Shown: positions 35,990 to 48,230, counted from the stretch's first letter. The stretch is 64,000 bases of DNA from Coenobita brevimanus (GCA_032717465.1 CM064732.1:22404191-22468190); one strand, 5' to 3'. Numbers and translations: made by a program. Notes: generated from the sequence alone by a model not told the origin.

Positions 35990-37310
35990 GAGAGCATGAG
36001 GAATGTCACTGAGCAGTAAGAGAGGAAATGGTGGATCTGGAGGAAAGCCCATCTAGTGATGAAGACGAAACGGGTGACGATTTTACAGATATAGCAGGTC
36101 CTTCCTTTTCGACTGCAGCTCCTCTGAAACGCTAGTGCGCATGAAAAACATGTCACTTCTCCACTTGTTATTGCTTCAGATCGGATCAAGACTTTAGACC
36201 GAGCTGCAGTCCATCTGCTTCCTGCAACCGTTTCTGCCTATGGACAACATCCAACAACGTATACTATAAACAGGCAAAGAATCCTATGAGATCGAATAAT
36301 GAGTCGGAGGAAATCCGCAGAATGGCTGAAGAAATCATTCCATCCAACTGTGGCACTTGTAGTGCACTGGGATGGAAAACTAATTCCGAAAGTAACAGAA
36401 GCAAAAGTCACTGAACGTCTTCCAATTTTCGTCTCAGTTGATAAAGTTTCAAAACTTTTGAATGTATCCAGTTTGGAATCAGGGACAGGAAAGGCCATGG
36501 CCAATGTCATCATTGAAACCTTGAATGACTGCAGTCCTGTATAACTGAACGTGTGGTAGGAATGGCATTCGACACCAAAGCCAGCAATACCTGATTGTGG
36601 GCAGGGGCGTGCACCTTTATTCAGCAACAGTACAAGGATCTCCTCCACCTGGCCTGCCGGCATCACATTTTAAAAATCCTTGTTCAAAAGGCCTTCACCA
36701 TTTGCACTGGACCGTCCTCTGGTCACGAAATATACACATTGAAGCAGTTCAAAGCCAGGTGGGTTACTACTGACACAACACGGTTTTAGACCTTGAATGA
36801 CAATGAGGAAATGACGGAGCAATGTGATGATCTCACAGCATTTGGTATGAAACATTTGCAAGGAAGCCTACCTCATGATGATTATCGAGGACTGCTAGAA
36901 CTGTCCATTGTTGTTTTGGGTGGTGTACCGCCCCGTAGAACACGGTTTCAGCACCCTGGTGCTTGCCACCATGCCAGATGGATGGCTAAAGTTATACAGC
37001 ATCAGTCTATCTTTTCCATTATCAGACAAGCATCACACTGAAGCAAGGCCGAGGATTGAAGCGGTTGTGTTCATCATGTAGCAATACCTGAAATCGTGGT
37101 TCATGGCAACAAAAGCAGCTCTAATTTCAGCAAACAATCTGAGGCTTCTCCAGGAATTGTCACTTTATCCTGATAAAGACACCTCACAAATCTGTTTGAA
37201 AGCATTTCGACGTCACTTGTGGTATTTGTCAATGCAATTATTTGGATTAGCCTTTTTTGATCCAACTGTGGAGCCTAAAGAGAAGTGAAAAATGGTGATG
37301 GCTATTAACG
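35990..37310 (+). pseudogene. Decayed gene of an uncharacterised multicopy, transposase-like family
   Basis: Plus-strand segments in order: MVDLEESPSSDEDETGDD near 36030, ASDRIKTLDRAAVHLLPAT near 36175, VVHWDGKL near 36370, RLPIFVSVDKVSKLL near 36430, SGTGKAMANVIIETL near 36490, VVGMAFDTKASNT near 36560, HLACRHHILKILVQKAF near 36660, HDDYRGLLELSIVVLGG near 36880, PGACHHARWMAKVI near 36960, then RRHLWYLSMQLFGLAFF near 37220. I recognise this layout as a widespread invertebrate multicopy family; the HWDGK and FDT..SNTG blocks suggest a DDE or RNase-H-like core, but no characterised member is known to me. There are several stops and frame changes. No TIR was found. Confidence 0.6.
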
Positions 37311-37479
37311 AAGAAGGAAGCACAGATCAACTAAAGAGATGAACAGTTGAACTTGAGGCGACAGCACTTATCAGAAAGCAATTTCAAGTTTTGTGACCAG
37401 TAACATCAAGATCTTCACACTCCTTGGCCTTTCTCATTCATTCCTAGGATTATTTAATCTTCTCTGTACAGTCTACACA

Positions 37480-37835
37480 TCAAAAAGTCCTTTCCAACCC
37501 CATCAGAGAATGGGGATCCAGGTATTGGTTACTCAGTCTCGACATTTATGACGAGAGTGACCAGCTTTGTCTGCTCCTGAGTGTCATTGTTAGGAGAAAA
37601 TGTCATCCATAGCTCCGATGTAAATCTCGTGGACCATATCCGACTGGAATGCCATAACCCACTAGACAACCAGGCGCAATTTGGTCATAAAGGTTGCTAC
37701 CCACTATAGTAAATTATATCCTCGGTTACAGGAAACCATTTAGGATTTCACTTCGTGTAGTCTCTTGAAGGTACTACTACATCGAGTGAGTGGTTGGTGG
37801 GCGCCATTCACTCACTCGATGTGATGTCGTGCTGT
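37480..37835. repeat. SINE-like repeat R1, copy 3, decayed with a terminal palindrome
   Basis: Shares GACATTTATGACGAGAGTGA, AACCAGGCG, GGAAACCATTTAGG and CTTCGTGTAG with R1. The end folds back: CATCGAGTGAGTG at about 37777 is answered by CACTCACTCGATG at about 37809. Confidence 0.6.
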
Positions 37836-38890
37836 CCAAATTGGTCAAAACTTTTCAACCAGTTTTCAGATTCAGCTCTTTTCTCTTCCAGCTGGGTACG
37901 AAATTAGTGAGGCGCGTAACATGGTCAGTCACATGACAGAGGCAGTCCTTCCCTTCACGCACAATGAAATCCCCGTTCAGTATTGTCTGGATTTGCCTTC
38001 CTTACTATTTTCTTTCAATTGTTTGCCTCTTCAGTACGGTGTAGTATTTTACAATTTTTATCAGGCCATCACAAGACAGTTTTCATTAGCTTCTTTGAAA
38101 TGTCATGTAGTGATGGGATTTAAGATGGATTCTGTTAGGCTAACCTCATTTGGCGATCAAAATTCTTCCATAACCTGTATATAATCACCCAGTGGTAGAA
38201 AGAAGAAGGAACACTCAGATCGAGTAATGCCATCAACCACCAGCAGGTTTAAGACTGTACAATGAACTTTGCCCTGCTATCTTGACTTATGACTCATTGA
38301 TTCCAAACTGAATTACTTCAATCTTGCCTCATCCTTAACCGCTTCATCACGGTTGATCTAAATAGGATTAGAAATGTATGAGCTGGGCTTGACCTGTGGC
38401 CATGACATTTGACCTTTTCTTATGGCTTTGACTTTTGACTAACTATTTACAAAATCGAACCTCTAATCCTAAATCCTTCTAAAATATCTGGCTTAAGTTG
38501 ACTTTGCCAATGACCTTGACCCTAGACCTAATGTTCTCAAAAACAGTACGCAAACCCTTTGGCTGAATCTCAACACTTCCCGCTAGTTTAGTTCAAATAA
38601 AACCAGAACCGTTTTATATTGTGTTGACGCACAAACACAGGTCAAAATTGGACCTTGACCTGTGATATTCGTATCTGACTATTATTTGGAAATCTAATCA
38701 TTTCCGTCTTGCCTTTCAACCCTTCCACCATGTATGGTGAAATCCAATTAAAAACTGCTAAATATTACTCGGTAAAATTTAATCTTCCCGTATGACATTG
38801 ACTCTTAACCTCTTCTTCTAAAAACAATTGGTTTACTCCTTGGCTCTTCCTCAATCTTTCCACCAAGTTTGGATAAATTCGAACATATTG
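37836..38890. repeat. Degenerate tandem repeat with TGACCTTGACC motifs
   Basis: From about 38270 there are roughly five units of about 115-145 bp, each starting with a cluster such as TGACCTTGACC, TTGACCTTTTC or TGACATTGACTC, followed by a stretch like TCTTCCTCAATCTTTCCACC. It resembles a repeat common in invertebrate genomes that contains a GAGATAT core near its end. The first 430 bp (37836-38265) hold nothing I recognise. Confidence 0.5.
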
Positions 38891-38904
38891 AGATATTTTT
38901 GCTT

Positions 38905-38992
<88 letters not shown>
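38905..38992. repeat. (AC)n microsatellite
   Basis: About 43 AC units. Confidence 0.97.
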
Positions 38993-38993
<1 letters not shown>

Positions 38994-39579
38994 AATCAAA
39001 ACATATCCGTCCTCACTCCGCTAGGACGAGTATAATAAATAAAAACTACATATACAGTACAGTATATGCCAGAGTGAAGTGGTTCACAAACCATGAGCGA
39101 ATAAACATCACAAACTGGTATGTTTGTATATTTTTAGTTCCCTTGAAAGCCGAGTTTATCGTCTCTTTATGCGAGCCTCTCGGCCCAGACATAACCGTGT
39201 TTACACTGATTTACCAAAGAACGGTGACTTTCTTGCTTTCACGGCACTATTTCTGATGCATAAGTTATTCTAAGGAAACTAAAGATAAGCATAAAAAGAT
39301 GTTTGTGGGCGTTACACCTAGGGAGATTATGGCTCCAATTTCTGCTTCTAATTACTGTATATACGTATTTGATACCTCATTGTCTTCCCATGTGATATTT
39401 ATGCAGTTTATGACGAAGTACATGAGGTACAGACAGCAGACGATGTAATAAAAACTGATAATAAAAGAAGCCACTTATGGCGGAAGCGCTAAAAGGATTC
39501 CAAGCTAAAGAGAATACCAATTTAAGGCTTCGATTTTCGTGACAAATTTAAAACTGATGCGAAAGACAGTACTTCGTTA
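38993..39579. other. No recognisable feature
   Basis: No supported gene or repeat in about 590 bp. Confidence 0.4.
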
Positions 39580-40254
39580 ATTAAGAATGGCTCTGAATGG
39601 ACCACCATATTTGCAAATACATATTCAGATCTTCCATCATTACCACATTCACATTTGCTCTAAAACTCTGCAGACACTCATAGAAATCATTCTAGGAAGA
39701 CTCCGTCTCTTCTCCATCTCTTTCGCTACCAGGCCCATCTGTGCTCACAAATACCCACAACTCACGTCCAAATTTCGCTTTCACCCACATCAGTCTCGAT
39801 GAGACTTTCTTCCATTCAATCACACTCTGCTGCACTTCCGGGCTCACTAACAAGGCCACACCTTTTGTCGCCCTTCCTCTATCAACACTGACATTCTTCC
39901 ATTCACACATCCAAACTTAGACTCACCTTTCTTTTTCATCTTTGTTTCACTCTAAGCTAACACATCCCACTTTCCCCTCACAAACATTTTCCCAATCTCC
40001 TGCCTTTTAGCCTCAATCATACTGCAACCCAGTCTTCAGGGTATTGGGATAACTTAATCCCTTACCCCTTTCTATTCCCTGTCTCATTGTAGGATGTAAA
40101 GAACAGAGGAGGGGTCCCTAGTCCCCTCACCCCGTCCCTTTTAGTCTCCTTTTACGACACGCAGGCAATATGGTAGCAGAATTATTCTTCCTAACACAAC
40201 CTGGCGGCAGAGTGGTAGTACCACCACATACTGCGGGCTGATTGTGTCCCGCCC

Positions 40255-40257
<3 letters not shown>
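39580..40257 (-). pseudogene. LINE 5' leader and endonuclease fragment
   Basis: The minus strand opens ATGGCGGGCGGGACAC and contains the leader-like TATTGCCTGCGTGTCG, then an endonuclease segment with RATKGVALLVSPEVQQSV, SSRLMWVKAKFGRELWVFV and GPGSERDGEE near 39700-39900. The sequence ends without RT, so the 3' part is deleted rather than the usual 5' truncation. The family resembles that of the inserted fragment at 62781-63125. Confidence 0.65.

Positions 40258-40318
<61 letters not shown>
40258..40318. repeat. (TA)n microsatellite at a LINE 3' end
   Basis: About 30 TA units directly after the 3' end of the RTE-like LINE and directly before the 5' leader of the next LINE. Confidence 0.95.
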
Positions 40319-40319
<1 letters not shown>

Positions 40320-42205
40320 TAACCAGCCATTACAAGCCCACTACTGAAAAAGGCCTCTCCCAACCTTCTCCACGAATTCCTTGATTGAGCAAATCTCTGC
40401 CACGTTTTCCCTGCAAATATCTCTATCTCATCTCTCCACGTCCTGTCTGGCCTTTTTCTGCTGCTCTTACAATCTCTTTGTGTCCAGTCAGTCAACCTTT
40501 TGTTCCATCAGTTATCCCTTATTCTTTCTACATGGCCTGCCCCCCTCACCTTCAGTTCCTTTATAACTTCTCTAACGTCTTTGACTTTAGTCCGCTCCCT
40601 CACCCAAGTTGATATTATCCTATCGCTTAAGTATATTCCCAACACTGACCTTTCCACTGCTCTACGGATTAGTTTATTTTCCTTCGATTTTGTCAGTTTC
40701 CAGGTCTCACAACCGTACGTCATAGCTGAAATTATACACTCGTTATATACTTTTCGTTTCATGCATAATGGCAGGCTACTTTTCATAATGTCTGTACGTT
40801 TACTGAAAGCTTTCCGTCCAGTTGTAATGCGTCTTTTTATTTCGCTATCATGGTCTTTCGTTAATTATAGTATTTGCCCAAAGTAATTGTACTCCTCGAC
40901 TTCTTCACGAATTTCTTCGCTTATTTTGATGCCACTCTTTGGTGTATGTGGATTAAACATTACTTCAGTTTTACTCCGGTTCATCTTTAGCCCTACTTTG
41001 AGACTTTCTCTGTTCAGGTAATTTAACATTTCTTGCAATGTCTCTGCTGTTTCTGAGATTAGGATAATGTCATCTGCAAGTCTTAAATCTTTTAGCTTTT
41101 CTCCATATATGTTTACTCCTTGGTTTTCCCAGCCAAGCTTTCTGATAATTCTTTCTGGGCATGCTGTAAATAATTTTGGTGAAATAGTATATCCTGACGC
41201 ACGCCCTTCTCAGTCTAAATTTTTTTCCGCGTCTATATAATTTAATTGTAGGACTTCGCACCTTTATATATGATTTCGAGCAGTTTTACAATGTTCTCAT
41301 TTACCCCTTGTTCTCGCAGTGAATTTATAGTTGCTATGTACTCCACTGAGTCGAAAGCCTTTTTGTAAATAATAAAAACTAAGCACAGTGGTTTATCATT
41401 TTCTGTAGTTTTCTCAATTACCTGATTCATTGTGTTTAGATAGTAGTAGTTGAATACCCGCTTCGGAATCTTGCCTGTTCACGAGGTTGGTTTTCTTTTA
41501 AGTTTGTTATTATTCTGTCCGTAAGGACTCTTCCTACTATTTCATCTCCTCCCGGAGCCTTCTCTCTTATCATATTTTTATGAGAAAAATTTACTTCGTC
41601 TCGTGTTACCTTAGGTATTTCACTTGTGTCAACTGAAAAGTTAGTTATTGGTACTACTCTTGTTGATGCATACAGTTCTTTGTAAAATTCTTCAACTCTC
41701 TTCACTATGTTATCTCTGCATTTAATAATTTCACCGTTCTTGTCTTTAGTGATATAATTTGTTGCTTTCCTAGTGCCATTTTATTTGACGCTTGTTTCAA
41801 ACATTTTTCTTTTTTGAAAGTTTCTTTGATCTGACCCGTTTCTCTTTCCTTTTTATTCTCTTTGTCTCATGTTGATAAGCTAATTCAATTCCGCTCGTTC
41901 TGTTTCATCTTTCTTTGTTTTTACTTTCATATCTTTTATTTCTTTCATGAGCTCAAGTGTTTTTCCGAATACTTTTTGGTCATGGTTGTATTAGATTTCC
42001 CTACTACCTCCACTGAATCTCTTAGCACTTTTGTTAGTCAGTCGTTCAACTTATCATTGTCACATTCAGCTTCACTTAGAGCCTCAAATCTGTCCATTAT
42101 TTCCAACTGAAAGGCTGCTTTGTTTTCGTTTACTTTTATTGGGCATAACTTTCTATTTTTAATCATCTTTCCTTCACTTCTGAAATTGAATCTGGCTAGG
42201 CAACC
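40319..42205 (-). pseudogene. RTE-like LINE, reverse transcriptase and C-terminus
   Basis: Minus strand. The linker upstream of RT is at 41870-42190 (EIMDRFEALSEAECDNDKLN). RT pieces are EKAPGGDEIVG near 41550, KAFDSVEYIATINSLREQGV near 41290-41360, and a catalytic region near 41050-41090 reading ADDIILI-like in frame. The C-terminal part has YGCETWKLTKSKENKL near 40690, GAGHVERIRDN near 40510, and WRDEIEIFAGKTWQRFAQ with RNSWRRLGEAFF at 40350-40440. Multiple stops and frame changes are present. The end runs into (TA)n. A second, shorter copy lies at 34668-35310. Confidence 0.8.
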
Positions 42206-42207
42206 CA

Positions 42208-42208
<1 letters not shown>

Positions 42209-42275
<67 letters not shown>
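42209..42275. repeat. (TA)n microsatellite
   Basis: About 32 TA units at the upstream border of the RTE-like LINE fragment. Confidence 0.95.
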
Positions 42276-42279
<4 letters not shown>

Positions 42280-43124
42280 GTGACCCTTAATTTTCAGCTT
42301 AAAAATTATTTCAGCTCCTGCAGGACTTCGTTCCTATTGATAAAAAATGGTGTAAACAAATCTTCATGCTTATTAGATCATTTTAACTGGTGTCGCATCA
42401 TCTTCAGAGTTATATTATTATGTCGTTATGTTAACATGCCACAGGTTACCTAGGTCCCCCTTCTCTACAGAGTATTAGCCCCTTACTATTCGTGGTATCA
42501 TAGGAACCCAACTCCTACTCATTGTTGCCTAGTTTTATGGCTTGTAATTGCTGACAGCTCTAGCCTTCTTCACACCTGGAGAATTGTTTTATTCTTCAAG
42601 TTCGAGCATTTTAACGGTTCTTTGTTCCATCAAGAAATTGAGCGTGGTTGCACCATTTTTGCTGTGTTACGGTAACAATCAAACAAACATACAGAAGTCG
42701 AATAATTACAATATAGATACGTATTAAGGAACAAGGCAATATTTTCTCTGACATTATTTTTCTTTTTTAATTTTTGTATACTACTGACATCATTAGGCTT
42801 GTTGCATGGAAATCTGCATTGCATTTTTTTTAGTGACTTTTTACAAGACAGGTGACATATCAGTGAACTTCCATTGAATAAGTATTCAACATTCAGTTAA
42901 TTATTCACTGAATATTTTTACAAGCGCAGTGGACAAAGCGAACAAACATACCAAAGCGATGTTTAAGTTTGGCTGAGAAATGAGCAGCCCAACATAAACC
43001 AGCCTGGCCCAACAACACGATGTTTTTTAGAAGCTAATAACTTTTCTACTCTGTGAGACAGAGATGAGATTCTTTCAGTAGGTAATACATAAAGTACATT
43101 CAATACATTTTGTTTTTAGCTATG
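42276..43124. other. No recognisable feature
   Basis: About 850 bp of A/T-rich sequence without a supported gene or repeat. Confidence 0.4.
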
Positions 43125-43482
43125 TACAGTAATCCCTGTACTATCCGGATGCCCACTTTCCGGACATCCCCACTTACCGGATATTTTGATCCCGGGATCC
43201 GATATTCCCAAAATTGGCCAAAAATCGCAAAAAAATATTTAAAAATCCGACTTTTGTCAGCTCGTAATTTGAACTCGGTGCACGTGGCGAGGACCAGCTG
43301 TGTTTTGGTGTGTAGTTCCTCCGCTGTCCGCTAGAGCGCCCCTGCATCCTCCCCACTTACCGCCCGTCTCTTGTTGTGGGTGCAAGCTCGTGATCATGGC
43401 CGCCCACGTGCTCGCTTTTGTGGTGGTGCCTTACCTGCTGCAGGCTCTGCTGCTGCTCTTGTGCCTTTTGTTAGTGTGTGTG

Positions 43483-45384
43483 ATGATGGCCCCGCTGCCT
43501 GAGAAGAGGAAGAGAGTGGTTTTGACTCTGGAGAAGAAGAGGGAGATATTGGACAAGGTGGATGCAGGATGGTCTACCTCACGCATCCTTCGTGAATTCA
43601 GCCTGGCCCAATCTACTTTGTTTTATATCAAGAGATCCTGCGACAAACTCATGCAGTACACGGCTGACTTCTCATCGAAGAGCAAATGCAATATGGAGAG
43701 GAAGATGATGTTTACTCTCAAGTATGCTGAAGTCGACCGCTCCACATTGATTTGGCATTGACAGCAACGTGCTGCTGGTGTGCTGGTGCATGGCACGGAG
43801 CTGAAGGCTGCTGCTGAGAAGTTCACAAGGCTTCACAACGTCCCAGACTTCAAGGCATCTGAGGGTTGGCTCTTCGCATTCAAGTTATGACATGGCCTTA
43901 CCAACAGTAAGGCTCATGGCAAAGCTTTGGACGCCAACGAGGATGGAGTAGAGGAGTTTTGGCACAAGGTGAAGCGCTTGATCGACAGGGAGTGTCTCAC
44001 TCTCGGTCAAGTCTACAATGCTGACAAAACTGGTTTATTCTATCGCTCTTAGCCAACGAACATTCTAGCCAGGGAGACAGAGAAGCGTGTACCTGGCCGC
44101 AAGCTCTTCAAGCAACAGATATCTGCTTTGTGTTTTGCCAATGCTAACGGCATGCACCGGCTTAAGCCCGTTATTGTTGGCCATGCAAAGCAGCCTCGGT
44201 GTCTTCGTGGGGTGATGGATGTCCTTCCTGTCGTTTGATACCATTCTTTGAAGGCATGGTTCACTGCCCAGATCTTCAAAGACTGGTTCCAACGCCATTT
44301 CGTCAAGGAGGTCATCCATTACCAGACGGAGAAACTGGGAATCCCACGCGACCAGGTAAAGGCCCTCCTTCTCCTCGACAATGCACCTGCTCACCCTTGC
44401 GACAAGGACTTGGTGGCTGAGAATGGGTGCATTAGGTGCATGTTTCTGCCACCTAATATGACTGCTCTCATCCAACCAATGGACCAAGGAGTGATTGTGG
44501 CAACAAAGAGGCTGTACCGACGGAAGTTCCTGGACGAGGTGATGGTTGTTCTTGAGGATGAGGACAAGTGCAGGGAGGGACGGGACACGCGAGGCCACCA
44601 GAGTTTGGAAAACCTTCGCTGCTACAACATCAAGTCTGCCATTTACAACTGGGCCAGTGCATAGAAGGAAGTCCTTGTCAAGACTCTAGAAAATGGTTGG
44701 TCTCCTCTGCTTCTTGGAACGGATGTGGAGCACGATTTCCTAGGTTCTGACGTGGATTACTTCCATGCACCTCTACGTGCGCATGGGGACGATGTTGATG
44801 TGGACAAAGTGCGTGAGTGGCTGGATGACGACGAGTGCGATCCTGGGTATCAGACCATATCTGATATCGAGATTGCATCTTCAGTTGCAGTTGTCAGTAC
44901 CCAGCTTGAAAATTCTGATGAGGACGGCGATGATAATGTGAACTCCTCTCAGTGTGCCACTACTCCAGCCATCCCCAAGCTGAGCACACTCCAGGAACAC
45001 CTAGAGTTTGTTCTCGACTACCTGGAACATCCGGACTGCGATAGGGAGATGGAGCCCTTGGGACTTGTGAAGGAAGTGCGTGCTTTCAGGCAGCGCATCA
45101 TTAATCGCCAAAATCATTGTTCCTTGTGTCAATCAACCATTGACAGCTTTTTCAGACCCGTGACCCCCGCTGTGCCCAGCCCTGGCTCCACTCCATTGCC
45201 TCCCTGGGACAGGCCCTCATTCTCCGAGCCACAGCCCAGCACATCAGGCACGGTGGAGTCACCACTTGACGTGAGTTTGCGCCTCTCTTCAGAGTCGTCT
45301 GCAGTGGGTACTCCATCACCACAACCCAGCGACGCACCCCTAGGCCACCTGCATCAGCTACTCTCAGACTCTGACAGTGATTAA
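43483..45384 (+). pseudogene. Tigger/jerky-like transposase with five in-frame stops
   Basis: One reading frame of about 634 codons from ATG 43483 (MMAPLPEKRKRVVLTLEKKR) to TAA 45384. N-terminal CENP-B-type helix-turn-helix (EKKREILDKVDAGWSTSRIL, LAQSTLFYIKRS), a second DNA-binding part (QQRAAGVLVHGTELKAAA), then the DDE catalytic domain: VYNADKTGLFYRS (Asp in a DKTGL variant of DETGL), LLLLDNAPAHPCD, and LPPNMTALIQPMDQGVI. An acidic Ser-rich tail follows (DDDECDPGYQ, ending LLSDSDSD). Stops are TGA 43759, TGA 43888, TAG 44050, TGA 44236 and TAG 44662; there is no frameshift. Each could arise by a single base change. Upstream ATGs in the same frame (43300) are ignored because they precede the conserved domain. 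Confidence 0.9.
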
Positions 45385-45787
45385 ACGGCAAGAACTTCTC
45401 CACTAGACCACACGGGAATTGACAATGTTGTGCAGTGAAAAAAACAGTGCATAATGTAAAGAAATTAGAATTCTGAGTGCAAAGACTAAAGTGCAGAATG
45501 CAACAGTGATTTTATTGACTTTCAATGGAGTGCTAATTAACTAAAGTGTGTTATGTTTAGAAAATGGATTTATGAGTGCAAAGACTTTAAGTGCAGAGGC
45601 AAAACACTTATTTCATTAAAGTACAATGGAGAGCAAGTAAGACTAGAGTGCGCAGTGTTAAGAGAATGGAATTCTGAGTGCAAATGAGTAAGCTCAGTGC
45701 AAGACTTCATGTACAGTGTACTGCAGGTGCTTCAGGTACTCCTTTTTACTATCAGAGTCTGAGAGGAGGTGGGTTATTCATCGAGAT

Positions 45788-46370
45788 GGCCAGGGACTTG
45801 CTGTAAGTACCCAGAATGTTTCATATTGTTCTGTATTTTCCATACTTATCTCTAACACCTCATTTCACTCTTTTATGTCCCTCTATGGTGTGAATAGGGT
45901 CTTAGGTGCTATGCATGTGCAGTAGGAAGGTGTTTTTCTGAGATAGTCTAGGTTAGGGTCTATAACTACCAGTCCAGGAGCCAGGGACTTGTTGTAAGTA
46001 CCCAAAATGTTTAATATTGTACTGTATTTTCCATACTTACCTCTAACACCTCATTTCACTCTTTTATGTCCCTTTATGGTGTGAATAGGGTCTTAGGTGC
46101 TATGCTTGTGCAGTAGGGAGGTGTTTTTCTGAGTTAGGCTAGGTCAGGGTCCATAACTACCAGTCCACGAGCCAGGGACTTGTTGTAAGTACCCAGAATG
46201 TTTAATATTGTATAAACTCACCTCTAAAACCTCATTCTCTGGTTCTTTTGCATTTATTTCAGTCTTTTGCGTCCCTTATTGGTGTGATTTGGGTCTTAAA
46301 TAGGTGCTATGCATGTCCAGAGGGAGTTGTATAGGTGTTTTTCTGAGTTAGGGTCCATAAGTACAAGTCC
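45788..46370 (+). repeat. 191-bp tandem repeat in the Tigger 3' region
   Basis: CAGGGACTTG followed by TGTAAGTACCCA recurs at 45791, 45982 and 46173, spaced exactly 191 bp. Units share TTTAATATTGTACTGTATTT, ACACCTCATTTCACTC and GGTCTTAGGTGCTATGC. The third copy is incomplete and diverged. Confidence 0.9.
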
Positions 46371-46663
46371 AGGAGGATGGGGCCCACCATCCAGACGGGA
46401 CCACTTTCCGGACATGCCTTTGGCTCTATTACATTGGATAGTGGAGGGATTACTGTATTTACTCATGAGGCCAAATAAACTCCTTGGAATCATAGCTTTC
46501 CAAAGAATGTATCAGGGGCTTCAACTGACATGCCTCACTAAGAAATCGATTTAAAAAAGAATTCCTTTTGTAACACTCTGTTTCCTTGCATGACTTATAA
46601 CAATTAAATATTGGATATTACACTCATAATTTTACATGAACGTTTTTTTTTTTCTATGTTTAG

Positions 46664-47254
46664 CCCTAGATAGGCATACCTGGGTGAAATTCACCCAGTG
46701 ATTTTGCAACACTGTATTATACACATGGTTCATTTATCTCCAGGACATTCTTTCTCTCAGTAGCTGCATTGCATGTTGAGACTCGGTGTTAGCCGGGTTG
46801 GTGATGCTGTACACCTTGGTCTTCATATAAAGTTTACAGTGGTTGGGTGATTTTCACGTGGATATGCATATTGTGTGAGTAGTGCTTTTCACTTATGGTT
46901 TTCTGATAAAAGAGGAGCTATCAGCCTGTGTCTGGGAGGTTTTGAGGATGCAGGCAAGGAGTATAAAATAAGGACAAAAAAAAAAAAAGTTTTTACTGTT
47001 TCATATTTTTAGCTATCAACTCTCAACTTTTTTTTTTCAATCATGATCTCAGGAGTTTTTTTTACATTGCTACCTCTTATTAAAATTTCTTTAATACTTA
47101 TATCAGTATGAACAAGAGAGGTTCTTCCACATTCATACCAAGTTTCATGAGTAAATACTGATTAAACATTTTTTTTTATTTTCTTCCAGGGCTGGGTGAA
47201 TAATACCCAGGTATGCCTGTGGTGTTACTAAAAAAGACCTATGCCTATCCAGGG
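46664..47254. mobile_element. piggyBac-type MITE
   Basis: Left end CCCTAGATAGGCATACC and right end, reverse-complemented, CCCTGGATAGGCATAGG. TTAA follows the right end (47255-47258) and TTAG precedes the left (46660-46663, one mutation). A second inverted pair lies further in: ATACCTGGGTGAA with TTCACCCAG on the left, CTGGGTGAATAATACCCAGG on the right. 591 bp, no coding capacity. Terminus and target differ from the 11029 element, so it is another piggyBac subfamily. Confidence 0.75.
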
Positions 47255-47499
47255 TTAAGGAGGTGAAATCTGCAAGGATGTTTGTTAGAGACAGAAAGCG
47301 TGAGAAAGTAAATATTTTAGCTCACTTATTTTTCTGTTATTGTTCAACTATCTCACCAGAAACATTGAAAGTTTACAGCAATATGAAATTATGATGATAG
47401 ACGTATGTACAAGCGCTCGGTCGCTCGTCATGCACTCACAAAGCACACTTTACTGGTAGTTATAAGTGAGGTTAATTTCCTGTAACATTCATGCAAAAT

Positions 47500-48230
47500 G
47501 CAATGAGATATTATCTGGTCTGGGCAGCTGCTTTATCAGGGTCGATTTTCTGAAGACAATTTATTGCATCATGTCCTGTCATTTCCTTGATCAATAACTT
47601 ATCATTTTCCAGTCCTGAGAAAACCAACTTTGGAATGTGAATGTTAATGCTCTTTTCTTTCGTGAAAACTCTATGGAAGGAGTTGTTCAGTGTTGTTCCT
47701 CTTACTTGGTTATCATGGACGAGGCCACCTTCTGAGTTTAGTACAGGGCCTATGCTAGCTATTACAGTTTTAGGTTTGTTAATCCTCACAGTGAGAAAGT
47801 ATTGCAGGGTTTGACTTTTGCTTCACGAGTAATTTTCACCTCATAGTCTTGTTTGTTTAGTCTTTCGAATAATTTTTGAACAGCCACTGTAAATTAAAAT
47901 ATTCCGTACTGTCATCGTCATATTGAGTACATTTATATTTTTTTATATGCTCTTCTTTAGCAACTAATGATTTCTTCAATATTCTTCGACATCCAGGCTG
48001 ATTTATTACTGTTTTTATATCTTCAGGTTATTCTTGGTATATATATTTTTTGATAGACATCAACTGATTAGTGAATATTTCCCACATTTCTCCAACAGCA
48101 TCCATCCTAATAACTTAATCCAGTTGGTGTTGGCAATTTCATTTCTCACATTATCGAAGATAGCTTTTTCAGGGTTATGACCTAAGTAGCTATTTAAGCT
48201 GGTCTTACATATTATGTTAGTTTCAAGTGT
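47500..48230 (-). pseudogene. CR1-like LINE fragment
   Basis: Minus-strand segments: NEIANTNWIKLLG-like near 48120, VKQKSNPAI and REAKVKP near 47830, then INKPKTVIASIGPVLNSEGG, VHDNQVRGTTLNNSFHRVFT and INCLQKIDPDKAA at 47515-47790. These match the region just upstream of the RT domain in CR1-like elements, similar to SIGPLVTDDGEHTDD in the copy at 53060. Heavily mutated. Confidence 0.7.

Larger units (their letters stand above)
43127..46455 (+). mobile_element. Complete Tigger (pogo-group) transposon
   Basis: Starts CAGTAATCCCTGTACTATCC (43127) and ends with the reverse complement of CAGTAATCCCTCCACTATCC (46455), with TA at 43125-43126 and 46456-46457. At 3.3 kb, with a Tigger/jerky-like transposase, TA target and matching termini, the assignment is secure. 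The 3' third is non-coding and includes a 191-bp tandem array. Confidence 0.93.

Noticed and set aside
43300..43482. A hydrophobic N-terminal extension of the Tigger transposase that looks like a membrane segment
   Set aside because: Transposases of this group begin near the helix-turn-helix; the extension is 5' non-coding sequence that happens to be open, and it is largely shared with the non-coding deletion derivative.
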